A model generated the notes under the pieces. That model saw only the letters and a program-made list of their open reading frames with translations, made no database searches and was not told the DNA's origin. Source: Limnomonas spitsbergensis (taxonomy: Eukaryota > Chlorophyta > Chlorophyceae > Chlamydomonadales). From it: a stretch of DNA of 64,000 bases. Shown here one piece after another: positions 37,756 to 50,800 of this stretch. Location of the stretch: contig JAYJMM010000122.1 in NCBI GenBank assembly GCA_037349105.1, positions 1,364,001 through 1,428,000 on the forward strand, written 5' to 3'. Both the position numbers and the translations under genes were made by a program. Within the stretch, counting starts at the first letter, position 1. Each line of letters opens with the position of its first letter.

Positions 37756-38303
37756 ATTTTTTCCCCATACCTGTAATTATTTGACGTCAGAAATTTAACA
37801 TACGTCTGCTGTGCCTAGCATTACAATACCACTGGTTCCTGTACACTCCTCAATCAGTTTTCCAACGTTCCAGTGCAACGCTGGAACCCCTGCTTAATTA
37901 TTATTTTTACTTCGGGATATATGTCTGCTCTGCATTGGAACATGCCATGACCTTGTCGAGATTTGCTGGTGTCCATGTTAAGGACGTTGAATCTATGGGC
38001 CATGCTGAAATGAAATGGCCACATCGGCTTGTGTCCATGTGTTTAGAACGGTACATACCCGATCTGCCTCGTGCCTTCGTGGATATCATAGTCTGTAACC
38101 GGGGCGACCGCCATAATGTTATTTACTATTGAATGGAGAGAGAAGTCTTATGGAGTGCTTTCCCAACCCGTTCACAACGTTCCTGGGACTGACTGATCTG
38201 ATAACTGGGATGCCAATGCTCAATGTTTTTACAATGAGAGTGGTAGACAGTCCGATTCAACGCTGTCAAAAAAAGGCTCTTAACCATGAGGTCAAGCAGC
38301 CAA
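37756..38303. other. Convergent 3' spacer, gene A / RPL18
   Basis: A TGTAA lies at 37772 on the plus strand, close to the gene A stop, and another at 38233-38229 on the minus strand, about 71 bases after the RPL18 stop. Both fit algal poly(A) signals. No further gene is seen. Confidence 0.55.
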
Positions 38304-39625
38304 TTAAGCCTTGTAGCCGCGAGATTTTCTGCGACCGCGAGCCTTCTCAAACTTGCGACCCTTGGCGCGCACGTAAGGCTTGGTGCTGGAGTGGGGCACA
38401 CCTGCAAACATGAAGCAGCGTCAGCCAAGATCCCCATTCAAAAGGGGTAATGGACAGTTGGAAACACACTCGTGTGCATTCAGACTGATGTTCGCTCGCT
38501 GTCCTGTCATATATAATGCGATTTGAGGGCACATGTCCCATGCATCAAATGTCATAATCTACTGGACTAAAATTCTTGACAGACGGCTACATTGTCTTAC
38601 ATGCAAAAGAATGAAGTGATATGTGTCCTTGAGTACCATGTACACTCATCCCCCACCCTCGCAAACACTTACCAGGAGCAGCGCCGAAGTGCTTGCAGGC
38701 CTCGCGGGCGGTCTTCTGACCGCGCACCAGGAGGCAGTTCTTGCCAGTGGGGCGCTCCAGAGCCAGCTGATCGAAGGTCATGCACTCGCCGCCAGCCTGT
38801 CACATGCAGAGGCAGCGTCCATTCAGTGACCATGCTCCCTCCAGCTTGACTGCTCATGCAGTCATATGCACTGACAGACCGGTCAGCCATGCTGAATGAA
38901 ATCCAGTGCTATACCGACGACATCCCATGCAGTGTAAACACCCCGCCGACCTAGACCTTCCCCGCTTTGGATACAGAAAGGAAACAACGAAACAAAACCC
39001 ACCTTGATGATGCGGGCACGAGCAGTCTCGGTGAACTTCAGGGCGCAAATACGCATCTTAGGCACATCGTACAGACGGACATCGTCAGTCACGCTGCCAA
39101 CCAGGACGGCGACCTTGTCCTCCTGCAAATAAAAGTAGGCACAGCAATAAGCCGCTGCTCTTCTGACAGCACATGACAGTATGTACTATCCTTAGCCGAC
39201 TGCGAGATCGGGTGGGGGCAGCCGCAGAGAGCCTACCCACCTTGCCCTTCAGGAACGTCGCCAGCTTGGAGACGGACAGAGGGGGCCTGTTCACCCTGCT
39301 CATGAACATGCGCTTCACAATGACCTTGTTGAACTTGCTGTCCGTGCGCCTCACGAGGAAGCGGTATAGCTGCAGAGCCAAAAGAATAAAATGTCAGCAG
39401 ACTTTACATTCTGCAATTTATCAGCCAGACGCCTCAATCAATGTACCTTCACGAGCAGCCTCAGGTACACATTCTCGCTCTTGGGAGAGACCCTGGCAAC
39501 CTTCTTGTTCCGGCCACCGGCCTCGAGATCGATACCCTGGATGCATCAGAGGATGAGCGCGTTCAGCTCCAACAAGCATCGGCGACGGCTGCGGTGGTAA
39601 AATATATCGGCGGATCCCTCACCAT
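38304..39625 (-). CDS. RPL18: 60S ribosomal protein eL18
   Basis: Six exons, right to left: 39623-39625 (only the ATG), 39447-39536, 39241-39369, 39003-39122, 38673-38796 and 38304-38401. They total 564 bases, or 187 residues, against 188 in human eL18. Conserved blocks are [39 protein letters not shown]-type [48 protein letters not shown] and the RGYKA end. The protein is a structural part of the large cytosolic ribosomal subunit, in the uL15/eL18 fold family. The start codon alone in the first coding exon is a common arrangement in ribosomal protein genes. The gene is divergent from TRM112 with a 186-bp spacer. Identification is secure. Confidence 0.96.
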
Positions 39626-39811
39626 CCGTAAAAGACCGTTCTCTTAAACAGAGAGAGGCCGTAAGAGAGGGAGAATTGTTCTCTCCTGAACAATAGCAGG
39701 CGTGGGCTTGCCTGTACGGCAATGTGGCAGACTTGCAGCCGGATTTTAGTCCTCTTTCGAAACCCAGTTCCAAGGCTCAAGGACATTACCAATTTTTTCC
39801 CTTACTCAATC
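39626..39811. promoter_or_regulatory. Short divergent (bidirectional) promoter region, RPL18 / TRM112
   Basis: The two start codons face away from each other across only 186 bp, so both promoters and both 5' UTRs must share it. An imperfect inverted repeat (AGGGAGAATTGTTCTCTCCT, ~39667-39686) is the only obvious symmetrical element. No TATA box stands out. Confidence 0.7.
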
Positions 39812-40932
39812 ATGAAGCTTTTGACGCATAACATGCTGGCTTGCCATATCAAAGGTGTTAAGAATAACTTTCCATTCCTGATAGAGGCAATCAAGGTGGA
39901 GAACTGTGATGCAGACTACGATCCAGGTATTGAAAATCTAGCTGATCGCCATGTTTGACAAGTGGTCGCCTAGGCATGTGAAGCACTGTGCATTCCTCAT
40001 GCCTGCATAGCCTCCAGCCCTGGCTAAGCTTGGAACATGATAGTTTAGCAAGCATCACATGATGAACGAGAACTTTCATGGTTGGTACGAGAGCATGAAG
40101 TCCTCGAAGCTAGCGGTCACCCAACATTTGCTTGCAGAATTCCTGAGACACATCTTCCCAAGAATAGACTGGCCTGCGTTCCTGAAAGGAGCGGCACAAG
40201 TGAGTCACATAAGCATGGCATACATTTGTGAACGTGTGCTCTCCAGCCTGGCCAAGTTGGCTATGCTTGAAACTCAACTCCTGTCCTGATCTGTGAACTA
40301 GACCATAACTCATGGCACTTGGACTCAATCTCAACCTACACCAACATGCACTGTAATCCAGTTGCCTCCTTGTGTTCCCTGCCCGGCTGCAGATGGGTTG
40401 TCAAGAGGGCCTTCCTGCACAGGCCACAGAGGACATGCTTCAAGATGATGCATTCTTGAAACGGTTCCATCACGCACTGCTCGAGGTATGGCTGTGCATG
40501 GTGACTGAAGATGGCCAAAAATAGATGGATGGGATAAGCACATCCCCTGGGCATCTAGCACTAATTTTGGATCATCTGGAGCTGTCCCACTGGTCGAGCT
40601 AGTCATTGTGTTCAGAAAAATGTGTATAAATCAGGGCCAGGACTGATCCATATAACGAGATTTAGGGCATGTCCCGACCTTGATCCAGATTAGGCGTAAA
40701 ACACTCTGTGCCTCCTGGTCATGCCTGTTGACTTTGTAATACAGACATGAATGCTGTACTCTGAGATACAAGCACTTAAGTCGTGCATTTTGCTTGAGTG
40801 ATTTCTGCGCCTCTGTTTAATGGCTATCAGGTGAAGCTGGAGGAAGGCGCCCTCGTGTGCCCCGAGAGCGGCCGCAAGTTCCCTGTGTCCAAAGGAATCC
40901 CCAACCTCCTCCTCAACGAAGACGAGTGCTAG
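39812..40932 (+). CDS. TRM112: TRM112-type methyltransferase activator
   Basis: Four exons: 39812-39926, 40138-40199, 40393-40485 and 40831-40932, totalling 372 bases (123 residues; the human protein has 125). The start [16 protein letters not shown] and the C-terminal block [20 protein letters not shown] are hallmarks. The middle [13 protein letters not shown] matches the family's IPKVEW region. TRM112 is an obligate small partner that stabilises several methyltransferases acting on tRNA, rRNA (18S m7G and m6A) and release factor eRF1. Here the N-terminal zinc-site Cys pair is partial (Cys near position 11 and one in VENCDADYD). It is divergently paired with RPL18, fitting shared control of translation genes. 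Confidence 0.95.
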
Positions 40933-41875
40933 CTATAAGGTACCGCAGTAGCTGTCCAGGAGCCTTTCATGGCTGCAGGAAGATGCTGTGTATAAAGTTT
41001 AGTGCTCTGTGAGGGACCTTGGACCGAGCGTGTACGTCATAATCTATTTATTTAATTAAATTCGCACTTGCCCCATGCCTTCCAGATCTTAGGATTTGAT
41101 GTGTGACAATGTAGTTTCTTGCTGGTTGGAAAGCATGGCGTCATTGCAGATTCGTATGTGTTTCTGCCTAAGGGACATATCCAAAGTTTCTGGAGAAAAG
41201 GGGTGCAGCCTGGGCTTGGCTGGGGCTGTTCATTTGCTTTATAGGGTCCCTCCGTCATCGCGTGGGTTGTTTCAATGTTTGCTGATTGAAGGTTCAGGGG
41301 GAGCTCTAGTACCGGTTGTTTGCTGTCATAGATTTTTAATGCCTGAACCGGTTTGCAGGCATTTGTCCCATGTATCAAATGTGACGCTTTGCTGAAGTAG
41401 AGTAAAATCACAGTTTCGGCAGTTTGTCTTCTGTGAGACCCAGTGGGTTACAATAATGGATGTCCATGCAGCAAGGAAAAATTGCCGTAACCTCAAAGAA
41501 ATAAAACCGGTAGCATACCTGTGTAAAGACTGAAACATCAACAATCAATGATGGTTCATATTTCATTATGTCCATAAATATCGTCAATCAATGGTTATGA
41601 TTTATGAACGAAATGTCATGCACGGGCTGAAGCTATACATATTCACGATACAATATAGGTCAAATCAAAAATAAGATACGTTGGCTATGGCCTGCTGGGG
41701 TCAGCGTGGCTGGGGGGTGGGAGGATTCACATGCTCTGGGCATATGCCCTACGTAAACCAGGCATGCCAGCTTATTGTGATGGTGCCCAATAGGATGCTT
41801 ACAGTCAGGGAGCACATTCACAGAAAATAGCAACATCACAGGGGGTACGATAATCCACTCGCACACGCCTTTCTT
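40933..41875. other. Convergent spacer, TRM112 / gene B
   Basis: It holds a plus-oriented copy of the family-2 LINE end motif (GCATTTGTCCCATGTATC, ~41365). A TGTAA (minus strand, ~41803-41799) lies 73 bases after the gene B stop and could be its poly(A) signal. Confidence 0.5.
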
Positions 41876-44800
41876 CTAATTTGACAACGTGGGGATCATG
41901 GCCTCCTTCGCGAACAACGTTTTGTCCCCTGCCACTGGCTCCTGGTAGACCAGCACGGCGCTCCTGCACACAAGGGCATTAGGGGACACACAGTTATTGT
42001 AGCGATGGCGGATCTAAGGGGTACAGAATGGTGCATACCCGCTGGGACCTGAACCCTCGGCCGCGCGGGGCTAGTAGGGAACATAGAACCCGGCGTTCTA
42101 TGTGGGGTAAGAGAGAACATCGTATGGCAGGTTCGATCCCGCAACCATTGGCTCCCAAGGGGTGCATGGCTTTCATAGTCAAGGCAGCTCTAAGGGATGC
42201 ATGGTGTCGACCAACACATACATGGACAGTGGCCAGCTCAGGGTAGCACATGGATAGCGAGCCGCATGTCAGGGATTCAAAAATCGTGTTTCAGACATTT
42301 GTCCTGTCCCTGTTCTGACATTCAAAAGAAGTGATGAGGACAGCTTCACAAAACATGAGCATGGCCTTTCTTGCTGTGCTTCTTTTGGCCTGGGTTAAGC
42401 AGGGTTTATTCCAGGGGATTCCAGGGGATCCGAGGATCCAGGGGATCCTAGGGGCTCAAGGGGATCTGGGGGATCTGGGGGATCCGAGGATCCAGGGGAC
42501 CTGGGGGATCTGGGGGATTCCAGGGGATCCATTTCCAAGGTTGATTCAATACAGGAATGTAAAGGACGCAAGTGCACTCTCCAAAGGGTGACACAGTTGA
42601 AGGATGCCCCGGACTTTCACCAGATGTATCGGGGCAGGCATGGGTGGCAGGCTTCTTAAGGGGCTGAGGAATCCGATTAATTTCCTTTTTTGGGGAAAGC
42701 CTTTTCCTTTTTGGTCCTCGTAAGGGGCTGGGAAATCTTTGGACTGCTAATCTGCTATTCTGTTTGTTTGTGGTGTGAGGGTGTGAGATTCCCCAAACAA
42801 AATCTTGACAGCGTCCACAGGCATAAATAAGATTTCGCTGTGGGTATTTTCCTTCTCTCTTGTCCTGCTCTCTTTCCGCCTCCCCTCTTTGCCTTTGGGG
42901 TCATTATCTTCCAACCAGGCAGTTGGGTGAATGAGTGCCCTCGCAGCCGAGCCTTTTGAGCAGGGCCCAGAGGTATCACATCATTGACACTTCAAGGACA
43001 GCTCTTTGTATCACCCTCCTCTCAGCTGGACATCCTCTTTTGCAGTCCCTTCATAACAATCAAAGTAACTGCCGCTCTCAGTTGTGTGAGTGCAAGTACG
43101 TGTCCCTAAACAGCATGTGGTCTCCTCCAGATCTCCCATTTCCTGAAATTACCATTCAGAGCGCCAGTGGCCACTCACCGACTACTGCGCAACAAGCTGA
43201 TCTGTGCAGGCATCAGGCCCTTAGAGCCCGGCAGCCGCTGCATGGCCAGCAGCCCCACGCCATACTCATCCACGGCGGACGCCAAGCACGTCTCAAATGC
43301 GCCGTCAAATTGGAAGGACCGGATTGCGGGGGTGCGATGGCCTGCACGTGGGAAGGCAACAGGACGGACAGGCATTCAACAGCTGAAGAGCTGGCTTGGC
43401 AGCTGCAACTCGCGAGGCACAGATCTCATTTGAGAAACGGATCTGAAACGAGGATCAGATCCAAGATCTGGAATGAGGAACAGATCAGCTGCCAACAGGA
43501 CGGACACCGCGTGCTCTCTGTCTTTCCCACACCTCCAGTGTATACTCCTGGTGTTTCCAAGGGTACACATGATATATCGCATTCGCGGGTACTTCAATCC
43601 AGGGCTCTACAATAGGTATAGGAGCTGACCGGGTTAACTATTTTTCCCGCTCCGTTTTTTCTTCCCGAGCCGGAGTCGTGTTGTGTTTTCTGTCCAGTTT
43701 CCTGAAAGTGTGTAATGCTCTTTCAATCCTTCAATCCAAGGGCTGTTTTCCTGTGTTTGCGTCCCAGGTTTCCTAGGGTTGGGCGGCCAGCCTCATACCT
43801 TGTGAAGTCCAAGCAAAATAATCCAATTCAAACCCTCAAAAACTCACTCAGGGCTAAAGTCTCAAAGGTTTCCAGCAGCCTGCGCAGTGTGGCCTGCTGC
43901 TGTCTAGTCAAATGGCTGGTTGCCGATACCTGCACACAATCACACGTGAGGACTGGACTGTTAAAGAGTGTAAAAGAGTGAAAGTACCGATATTCTGCTT
44001 AGGGTTTACAACTGTTCATCAGGTTGTTCGTGACAACAATGTGGCCATTACTCATCATCGTCCCTGCAGTACATGACACAACGTGATCGCATCGACAGAC
44101 AAGAGACCTGCTCATCGGAAGCGTCGGGCACTACGTGTAGGAGATACACCGATCCAGGCAGGCGGCATCTAAGTGGCGCAGAGGGGCGCACCCTCCCATG
44201 CACGCACCTGTGCTAGCATCAGCTTATCGCGGTCCCTGGCGGCGAGCAGCTGGGTGCAGACCAGGCCCAACACAGGACGTGAGTGTGCCTCCACAGCAAC
44301 CATGAAGCGGGTGCTGCTCGTGGAGGGGCCCTGGGGGGACAGGCAGAGGCAGGAGGGCAAGAGGGTGGTGACTGGTGAGTTGTGGTTACAAAGTGGACGC
44401 GACCACCCACAGCCTTTTTCAAAAGGGCCAGGCAGAGCGAACCGGGGGGGGATCAGTGACAAGAACCAAAACAGAACCTAAACCTGCAACAAGGAGACAC
44501 ACGACAAACCAAAGGAGCTCAGTGAGTGGGAGGTGAGGGCATGTGCACAATGAGTATCAGCCATGCCCATGATGTCCAAAGGGCTTGAAGCGGAGAAGGA
44601 AGGGAATCTGGGTTGATTAAATGCCTGTCAAAGTTCCTCTTTCACACACAGGTTACAGAGATTTGAAGGAAACGTCATAACAAAAAAAAACGTGGGTTCT
44701 CCTGGTGGGACATCAGCTTGTCCAGGTTCAGTCTCACTCCTCACCGGGCTGTTGGTGGAATTCTGGGTGACGACGATAACAGGCAGGCCCACAGCTCGGC

Positions 44801-47800
44801 GCATGAAGCTCAGCGTAACAGAGGCCTGCACAGTGGACACAGCGACAGCCCAGGCATTAGGCCCCGTCCTACTTCACTGCTTATTAGCCAGACATACACA
44901 TGGGTGCGTCCCGCACACTCCTGCAGGTACGGAGCTGGCACACCTGCTAACTAGCACGGGATACACAGGCGGGCACCTCCCACACTTCTGCACCAAGCAT
45001 GTCCAGCCCACCTTGCCTCGGCCAGCACGACCCTGCTATAGTCACGGCTGGTCTGTCCAATTTCGAATATGATGTGTGTTGGTGTGTGTGTGTGGGGGGG
45101 AGGGTAGGGACATGGACTGCGTCTGGGGTCATGCATCCACCTCCATCCACCCACCAACCCAACCCCAAAGTTCCAAACTGCATTCCCAGCCATGGTCAAT
45201 GGTTGCTCTGCTTAACAGCGAAATATGTTTAAGGAATGTCACTGATATCAGACATGTCTGCTCAATTGTGCTGCTCCTGTAAAAAAGAAACAGGACAGTC
45301 TTCTCTATTTGCGCCCCTCAGCTTTTCACGAAAAGGGATCGGCATATAAGGCTGCATGAGAAATTATATGATGGCTGCAGCATCCACCACAGATCCGGCT
45401 CTCACCACCACAGAGTCAAAGACATTGGACGTGATCTGGACGCTGCCCATGATGACGAGAGTGGCGGCCGGTTTGCACTCGGACAAGACGTACCGCTCCA
45501 TGCATCCCAGCAGGCCATGCTGGCCACGGACCTACGGTCGGGGAATCGTGACAGTGTCAAGCGCTCTTTAGGGTCCAGGGTGCTTTAGCCACATTTCAGC
45601 TACATCACGGCCTATGGCCTGGGGCACCTGGCATTAACCCTCAATATATTCCCTTCCCCTGGTTGCAGTGAGTAGCAGCAACATTTAGTCCATTGCCCTG
45701 GTGCTAAGTCTACCGGCTGCTCCGATAATGATGATGTCCCCATGAGTGCGTCGGTCGTATCCTGGCGCCACCCTCAAGGTAGTCTGTTATATGCTGCCTT
45801 AAATAACTCTGTTGCCGCCGCACCCACCAGCACGTCCACCCTGACACTGGTCATGTTGCGGATGGCTTGCTTGTGGTAGCCGTCCAGAAGCCGCAGCCCA
45901 GATGCTTGCTGCATAGCCGTAGGTACCACAGTCACGAGGTGGACGGTGTCGCGCCCAGGCCTGAAGAAGGGAATGGATTTCAGGTTTCCAGGTTTCAGGT
46001 TTCCAGGATCTAGGTTTCAAGTTACAAAGTTTCAGGTTTCCAGGTTCTAGGTTTCAGGTTTCCAGGTTCTAGGTATCAGGTTTCCAATTTTCAGGTTTCC
46101 AGGTTCTAGGTTTCAGGTTTCCAATTCTCAGGTTCCAGGTTTTCTGAGGCGGTTACAGGAGGCTGTGATGCATATGAGGTGCAGTGTCTAGAACCCCGGT
46201 GTTGCAGGGATAAAATACGAGTTTCCTCAAGTTTCTTACGAAAGTAGGTCTCCCTAAAGCCTTCTGCCACCCCATATGATAGAATGCAGACAACTGAAAC
46301 ACACACACAAATCCCGAATTCGATTCACAAGGATCTTTACAGCTTACAGCTCCCAAATGGCCCACGCGCTGCCCCTCACACAGTGCGGGAGCAGCCCCCG
46401 CACCTTGACAGGTAGAGTGCCATGTTGACCGCCTTGGCCGATACGGTATTGCTGGCCACAAACACGACGATGGAGATCCCATCCGAGGGCCTGCTTCCCG
46501 CTGCCCCCACCCCTGCCACCACCGTCGCCTTGGCCTCCGACTTGTTGATGACATCCACCACGATCTCGCGGAAGCCGTGCATCTGGTCTTGTGCGATGAT
46601 GATCGGGATGAAGGCCTCCATGCTGTCTGGGGTGGCCAGGAGGTCGAAATGCCTGCGCAGGGGAATGAGGATGGAGGGGGGGGGGGATGTTCGGAGAGGC
46701 CTACTGCCCAGGAGGTCGAAATTCCTGCGTAGGGGAATGAGGATGGAGAGGAGGGGGATCTTGGGAGAGGCCTACCGCCCAGAAGGTCGAAATTCCTGCG
46801 TAGGGGAATGAGGATGGAGAGGGGAGGGATCTTGGGAGAGGCCTACCGCCCAGACGGTCGATATGCCTGCGTGGGGGAATGAGGATGGAGAGGGGGGGGG
46901 GATGTTGGGAGAGGCCTACCGCCCAGGAGGTCGAAACGCCTGCATAGGGGAGAGGCCTACCATCTGGGGTGGCAAGAGGGTCAGAAAACTTGTTCAGAGG
47001 AATCAGCAGGGAGGGAGGGAGAGGAGGGGCGTTGGGAAAGGGCTACCTTTGGGGTGGGCAGGGTCGAAATGCCTGCACAAGAGAATGAGCAGGGACGGGG
47101 GGGAGGCGGTGGCCAGCAGGTCAAACTACCTGCACAGAAGAAAGCGGGGGGCGTTGACTATTGGAACTTGGGAGAGGGCCACAGACCTGGGTGGCTAGCA
47201 GGTCAACATGCCTGCACGGAAAATTTGCCAAGGAGGGGGGGAAAGGTTGTGGGCGTTGGCAGAAAGGGGACAAAGGGGGATCGTCCAGGGTCTGTACAAG
47301 GCTATAATTTAAAGGGCACCTCGCAGTTTACCTGAATCACAAGAAGTAGCCCCTCCCCCTCGGCAGGATTTACATGGGTCATCCCTGAAGCGCCCCCGTG
47401 ACTCTGGCGGCCCGGTTGTCCACACTTTCAGCCCACACTTGCCCACCTGGACTCCAGCGCCATGCAACGCGAGCCCTCTGCCGCCGTCAGGTCAGACATG
47501 TCCAGCTGGATGTGCACGCAGCCTCCGCTGAGCCTCATCCTGGGTCGGAAGACCGTGATAGACTTCATCAGGCCTGCGAGTGGGAGGGGAGGGAGGGGTT
47601 GAGAAGCTAGGCCTGCAAGTGGGAGAAGTTAAGGTTCAGAAGCTAGGCCGCAGAGAAAGATACGTGGGAGGGCTGGGGTCAGAAGCTAGGCCACAGAGAG
47701 AGGCAATATAGGCAGCAGTCCCCCCCTAGCCCCCCCTGCACCTCTCAAAATACAGGTGACAGTTCCTCACCAGCCCCCCCAGCAGCTCTCACCCTTCACT

Positions 47801-50800
47801 GTCGGCAGGTGGTACATCCACCTCCCCAGCCCCACTGCCTGCTTCCCCCCTGCGCTGGCTCGCGCCTGGTCCACGGCGTCCATCAGGTTTGCCGTCACCA
47901 ACTCCTTGAGGGGCAGCTCCGTCACGGTGTGCACAGGCTGACCGGGACGCGACTCGCCAGCCTGCGAAACGACAGATGCAATTATTCTGTGACTCGACAG
48001 GTGCTGGTGGTAGGAAATGCTGTTTATTTGCATTTCAGATGGCATTGGAAAATATAGGGGGGAGGGGGGTCTACCGATGAGGCAGCAGAAGGGGGGAGAG
48101 TAAGGGCTGCATTGCGCTGGAAAGAATGCTGATCTGGGCGAATGCGCTGACAGCCCAAGCAGGCCCCTGCCTCTAAACCCCAAACCTAAGCCACCCTCCC
48201 GCAGCAACACGCCCCTCCACCCCTCCTCCCCTCCTCCCCACCTTGCCAAACAGGCGAGTGGCCGTCAAATCTCCCCTCCTCCCACTCCGGCCGCTTTGTT
48301 TAGGTACCGGGTCTATATCCATAGTATCAGACCCAAGTGCGCCTTTTCCTCTGGTGCTTAAGGGGATATGCACCCTAGGGCCTTTTTAAATGTATTATAA
48401 TACATGGAACCAGTTTTTATGTAAACTGGGTTTATATATATAAAAACAGGCGATTTATAATGGCGATTTTGCCTTCCCATCCTCCCCCCGCCCCCTGTCT
48501 TGCCTGGTCCGGCTGCGAGCCTGTGTGCCGCATCACCACGTTGCCAAACAGGCGAGTGGCTGTTGAGTTATCCACCAAGCCCACGTCCATCAGCATGTTG
48601 CACCTGTGCTGCTCCCGCATGCGCAGGCGGTAGGCCAGGCCGCTAATGTCCAGGATCCCGTCCTTGTCTAACACGTGCATGTCACGCAGGCGACGGGTCA
48701 CCACCCACCTGCAGACAGAGGGCAGGGAGGGGGGCAAGCACAGCGCATGAGTAATCTGAAGTGGGGTGACTAAAACATTGAAAGTCGAAAGAGGGCAGGG
48801 GGGTCACCACCCACCTGAAAACAGAGGGCAGGGGGGGGGGCAAGCGCAGCGCATGAAAACAATGGTGTGTGTGTGTGTGTGTGAGGGGGGGGGAGGGGGG
48901 GGGGAGGGGGGGGGAGGGGCGGTGACAAAAAACATTGGAAGTCAAAAGAGGAGGCACGGGCCGACAGATCAAAAACACGAGTGGCCCAAAGGAGGGGGTG
49001 TTAGGGAGTGCTGATTTAGGAGGATCAGGGCTTGAATCCCTAATCCTCTTTGCATATCTTCTCGAGGGAGGCTGCACCTATCATAGCATGGGGGGAAGCC
49101 ATCGGGGCTGCTTTTGAGTTATGACTAGGGATACAAAAATCTGAACCATCAGCCCCTAGACTTTATTCACGGGCTGAGCTGGGAACTCAGCATTATTGAA
49201 CTATAGAGAAGAGGGTCAGCCCAAACAGCAACATCAGACCATGTCGATGAAATGGATCCCCACAAATGATCACCTTGATATTTTGCCACTGGAAGCAGCT
49301 GAGGCTTCTGAATACACATGAGAGCAAGGACAAGGAATCCTGGGCTGTGTCTCATGGCCAGGATGCCTTGGCCCTGCTTGCATGTGGGTGCCGGGTTACC
49401 ATGCCCCTACTCCCCTAGTAAACCAGCATCCACATCATTGCTGATAGACATAAAACAGATATCGGTGGTATCCAAACAGAGATATTATTGGCATGAATCC
49501 CACTCGTACATAAGACAGAACTGTACGTGCAACATGGCTGCTTATTACAGCCACATGTGCGCTAAGGTTCAGGGGCCCCTCATCCTTTCAGCCCCCTCCA
49601 CTCACTCGACCCCCTTCTCTTCCAACACCTCCATGACGGGCGAAGCCATGGGTTGCCTCAGGCCTGCCTCATCCAGGATGAAGGCTTCGGAGGGCCAGGT
49701 CATCTGCAAGCATGGAGGGAGAGGCGGCCACACGCTGCGGTGAACACCTCAATGGCTTGAACATGATTCCTTTCAAAATATTGAAAGGAGTGGTTTCCTC
49801 TGGGAAGGGGACATCAAGCGCTGCAGACCGGGAGGTGGATTGTGTGAGAAAGGTTTCGGATTTAGTTTATTTTTGACCCTAAACCCTAGATTATATGAAA
49901 ATGTTGAGGGATTAGGGTGCAGGGTTTTCCAAGGGTGTATGGTCCAAGTTTTCAAACCCTAAACCCTAGATTGTGTAAAAAGCCTCGCCGTGTTCTCCTT
50001 GTTCCCCTGGATTGTTAGGCAAAAACGACTTTCAGCCGTATGCATTGAGGTATTGGGAGCACCGAGAAAGGGCGCCCTGCAGGACGTCATGTTCACTGTT
50101 TAGGGTCCAGGGTGGTTCAGTCATAATTGAGCAGCATCATGGCCTCTGGCTCAGGCGGCCTGGTCCTGGGAGCCCTACTGCATGAGTATCGGCTGTATGG
50201 CTGTCAAGGTTTGGTCCCATCCGCCCAGTGGTGGCTTCCCAGTGGCTGCCCAAAGGTGAAGAGATCTGTTGCGCACTAAAATGAATACTGGTACCTATCA
50301 CTGAAGCAAGTTGACCAGGAGAGGCCATGCCACCCTGTGAGAGTAGCAGTCCTCCTGCCTGCCTGCCTAACCCCACATCAACTCTTTTACCCGGGGTCAC
50401 TACTGTCTTGGCCCTGCATAGCTCATGGTCTTGATCTCATCGTCTGTTTTGGCCCGACAGGCTGCCATGCTCTGCCACCAGACCTCACCATTGACATCAT
50501 GCAATCGAAATCATTCACCGGGCGCCAGGGCAGGAGAGTCCCCCCGGGCGGTAGGCAAAGAGAGCCCACACTGAACAATGTAGCACCCACTTCAGAGCAG
50601 TAACCCCATATGTCTCTCCTTCGCACCTGTGCCATGCAATGTCCTGAACCCAGTGGCAGCTGCGAGGAGCCAAAACCCTCACTCCTCACAAACTTGCGCT
50701 CCACAGTGTCGTATCTGAAGCCCGGATGCTTCTCCTGGAGTAAGAAGATGAAGTTGGTGCGGTTCAGCCTGCCCAGGAGGGGAAGGGGAGGGAGCATGCC

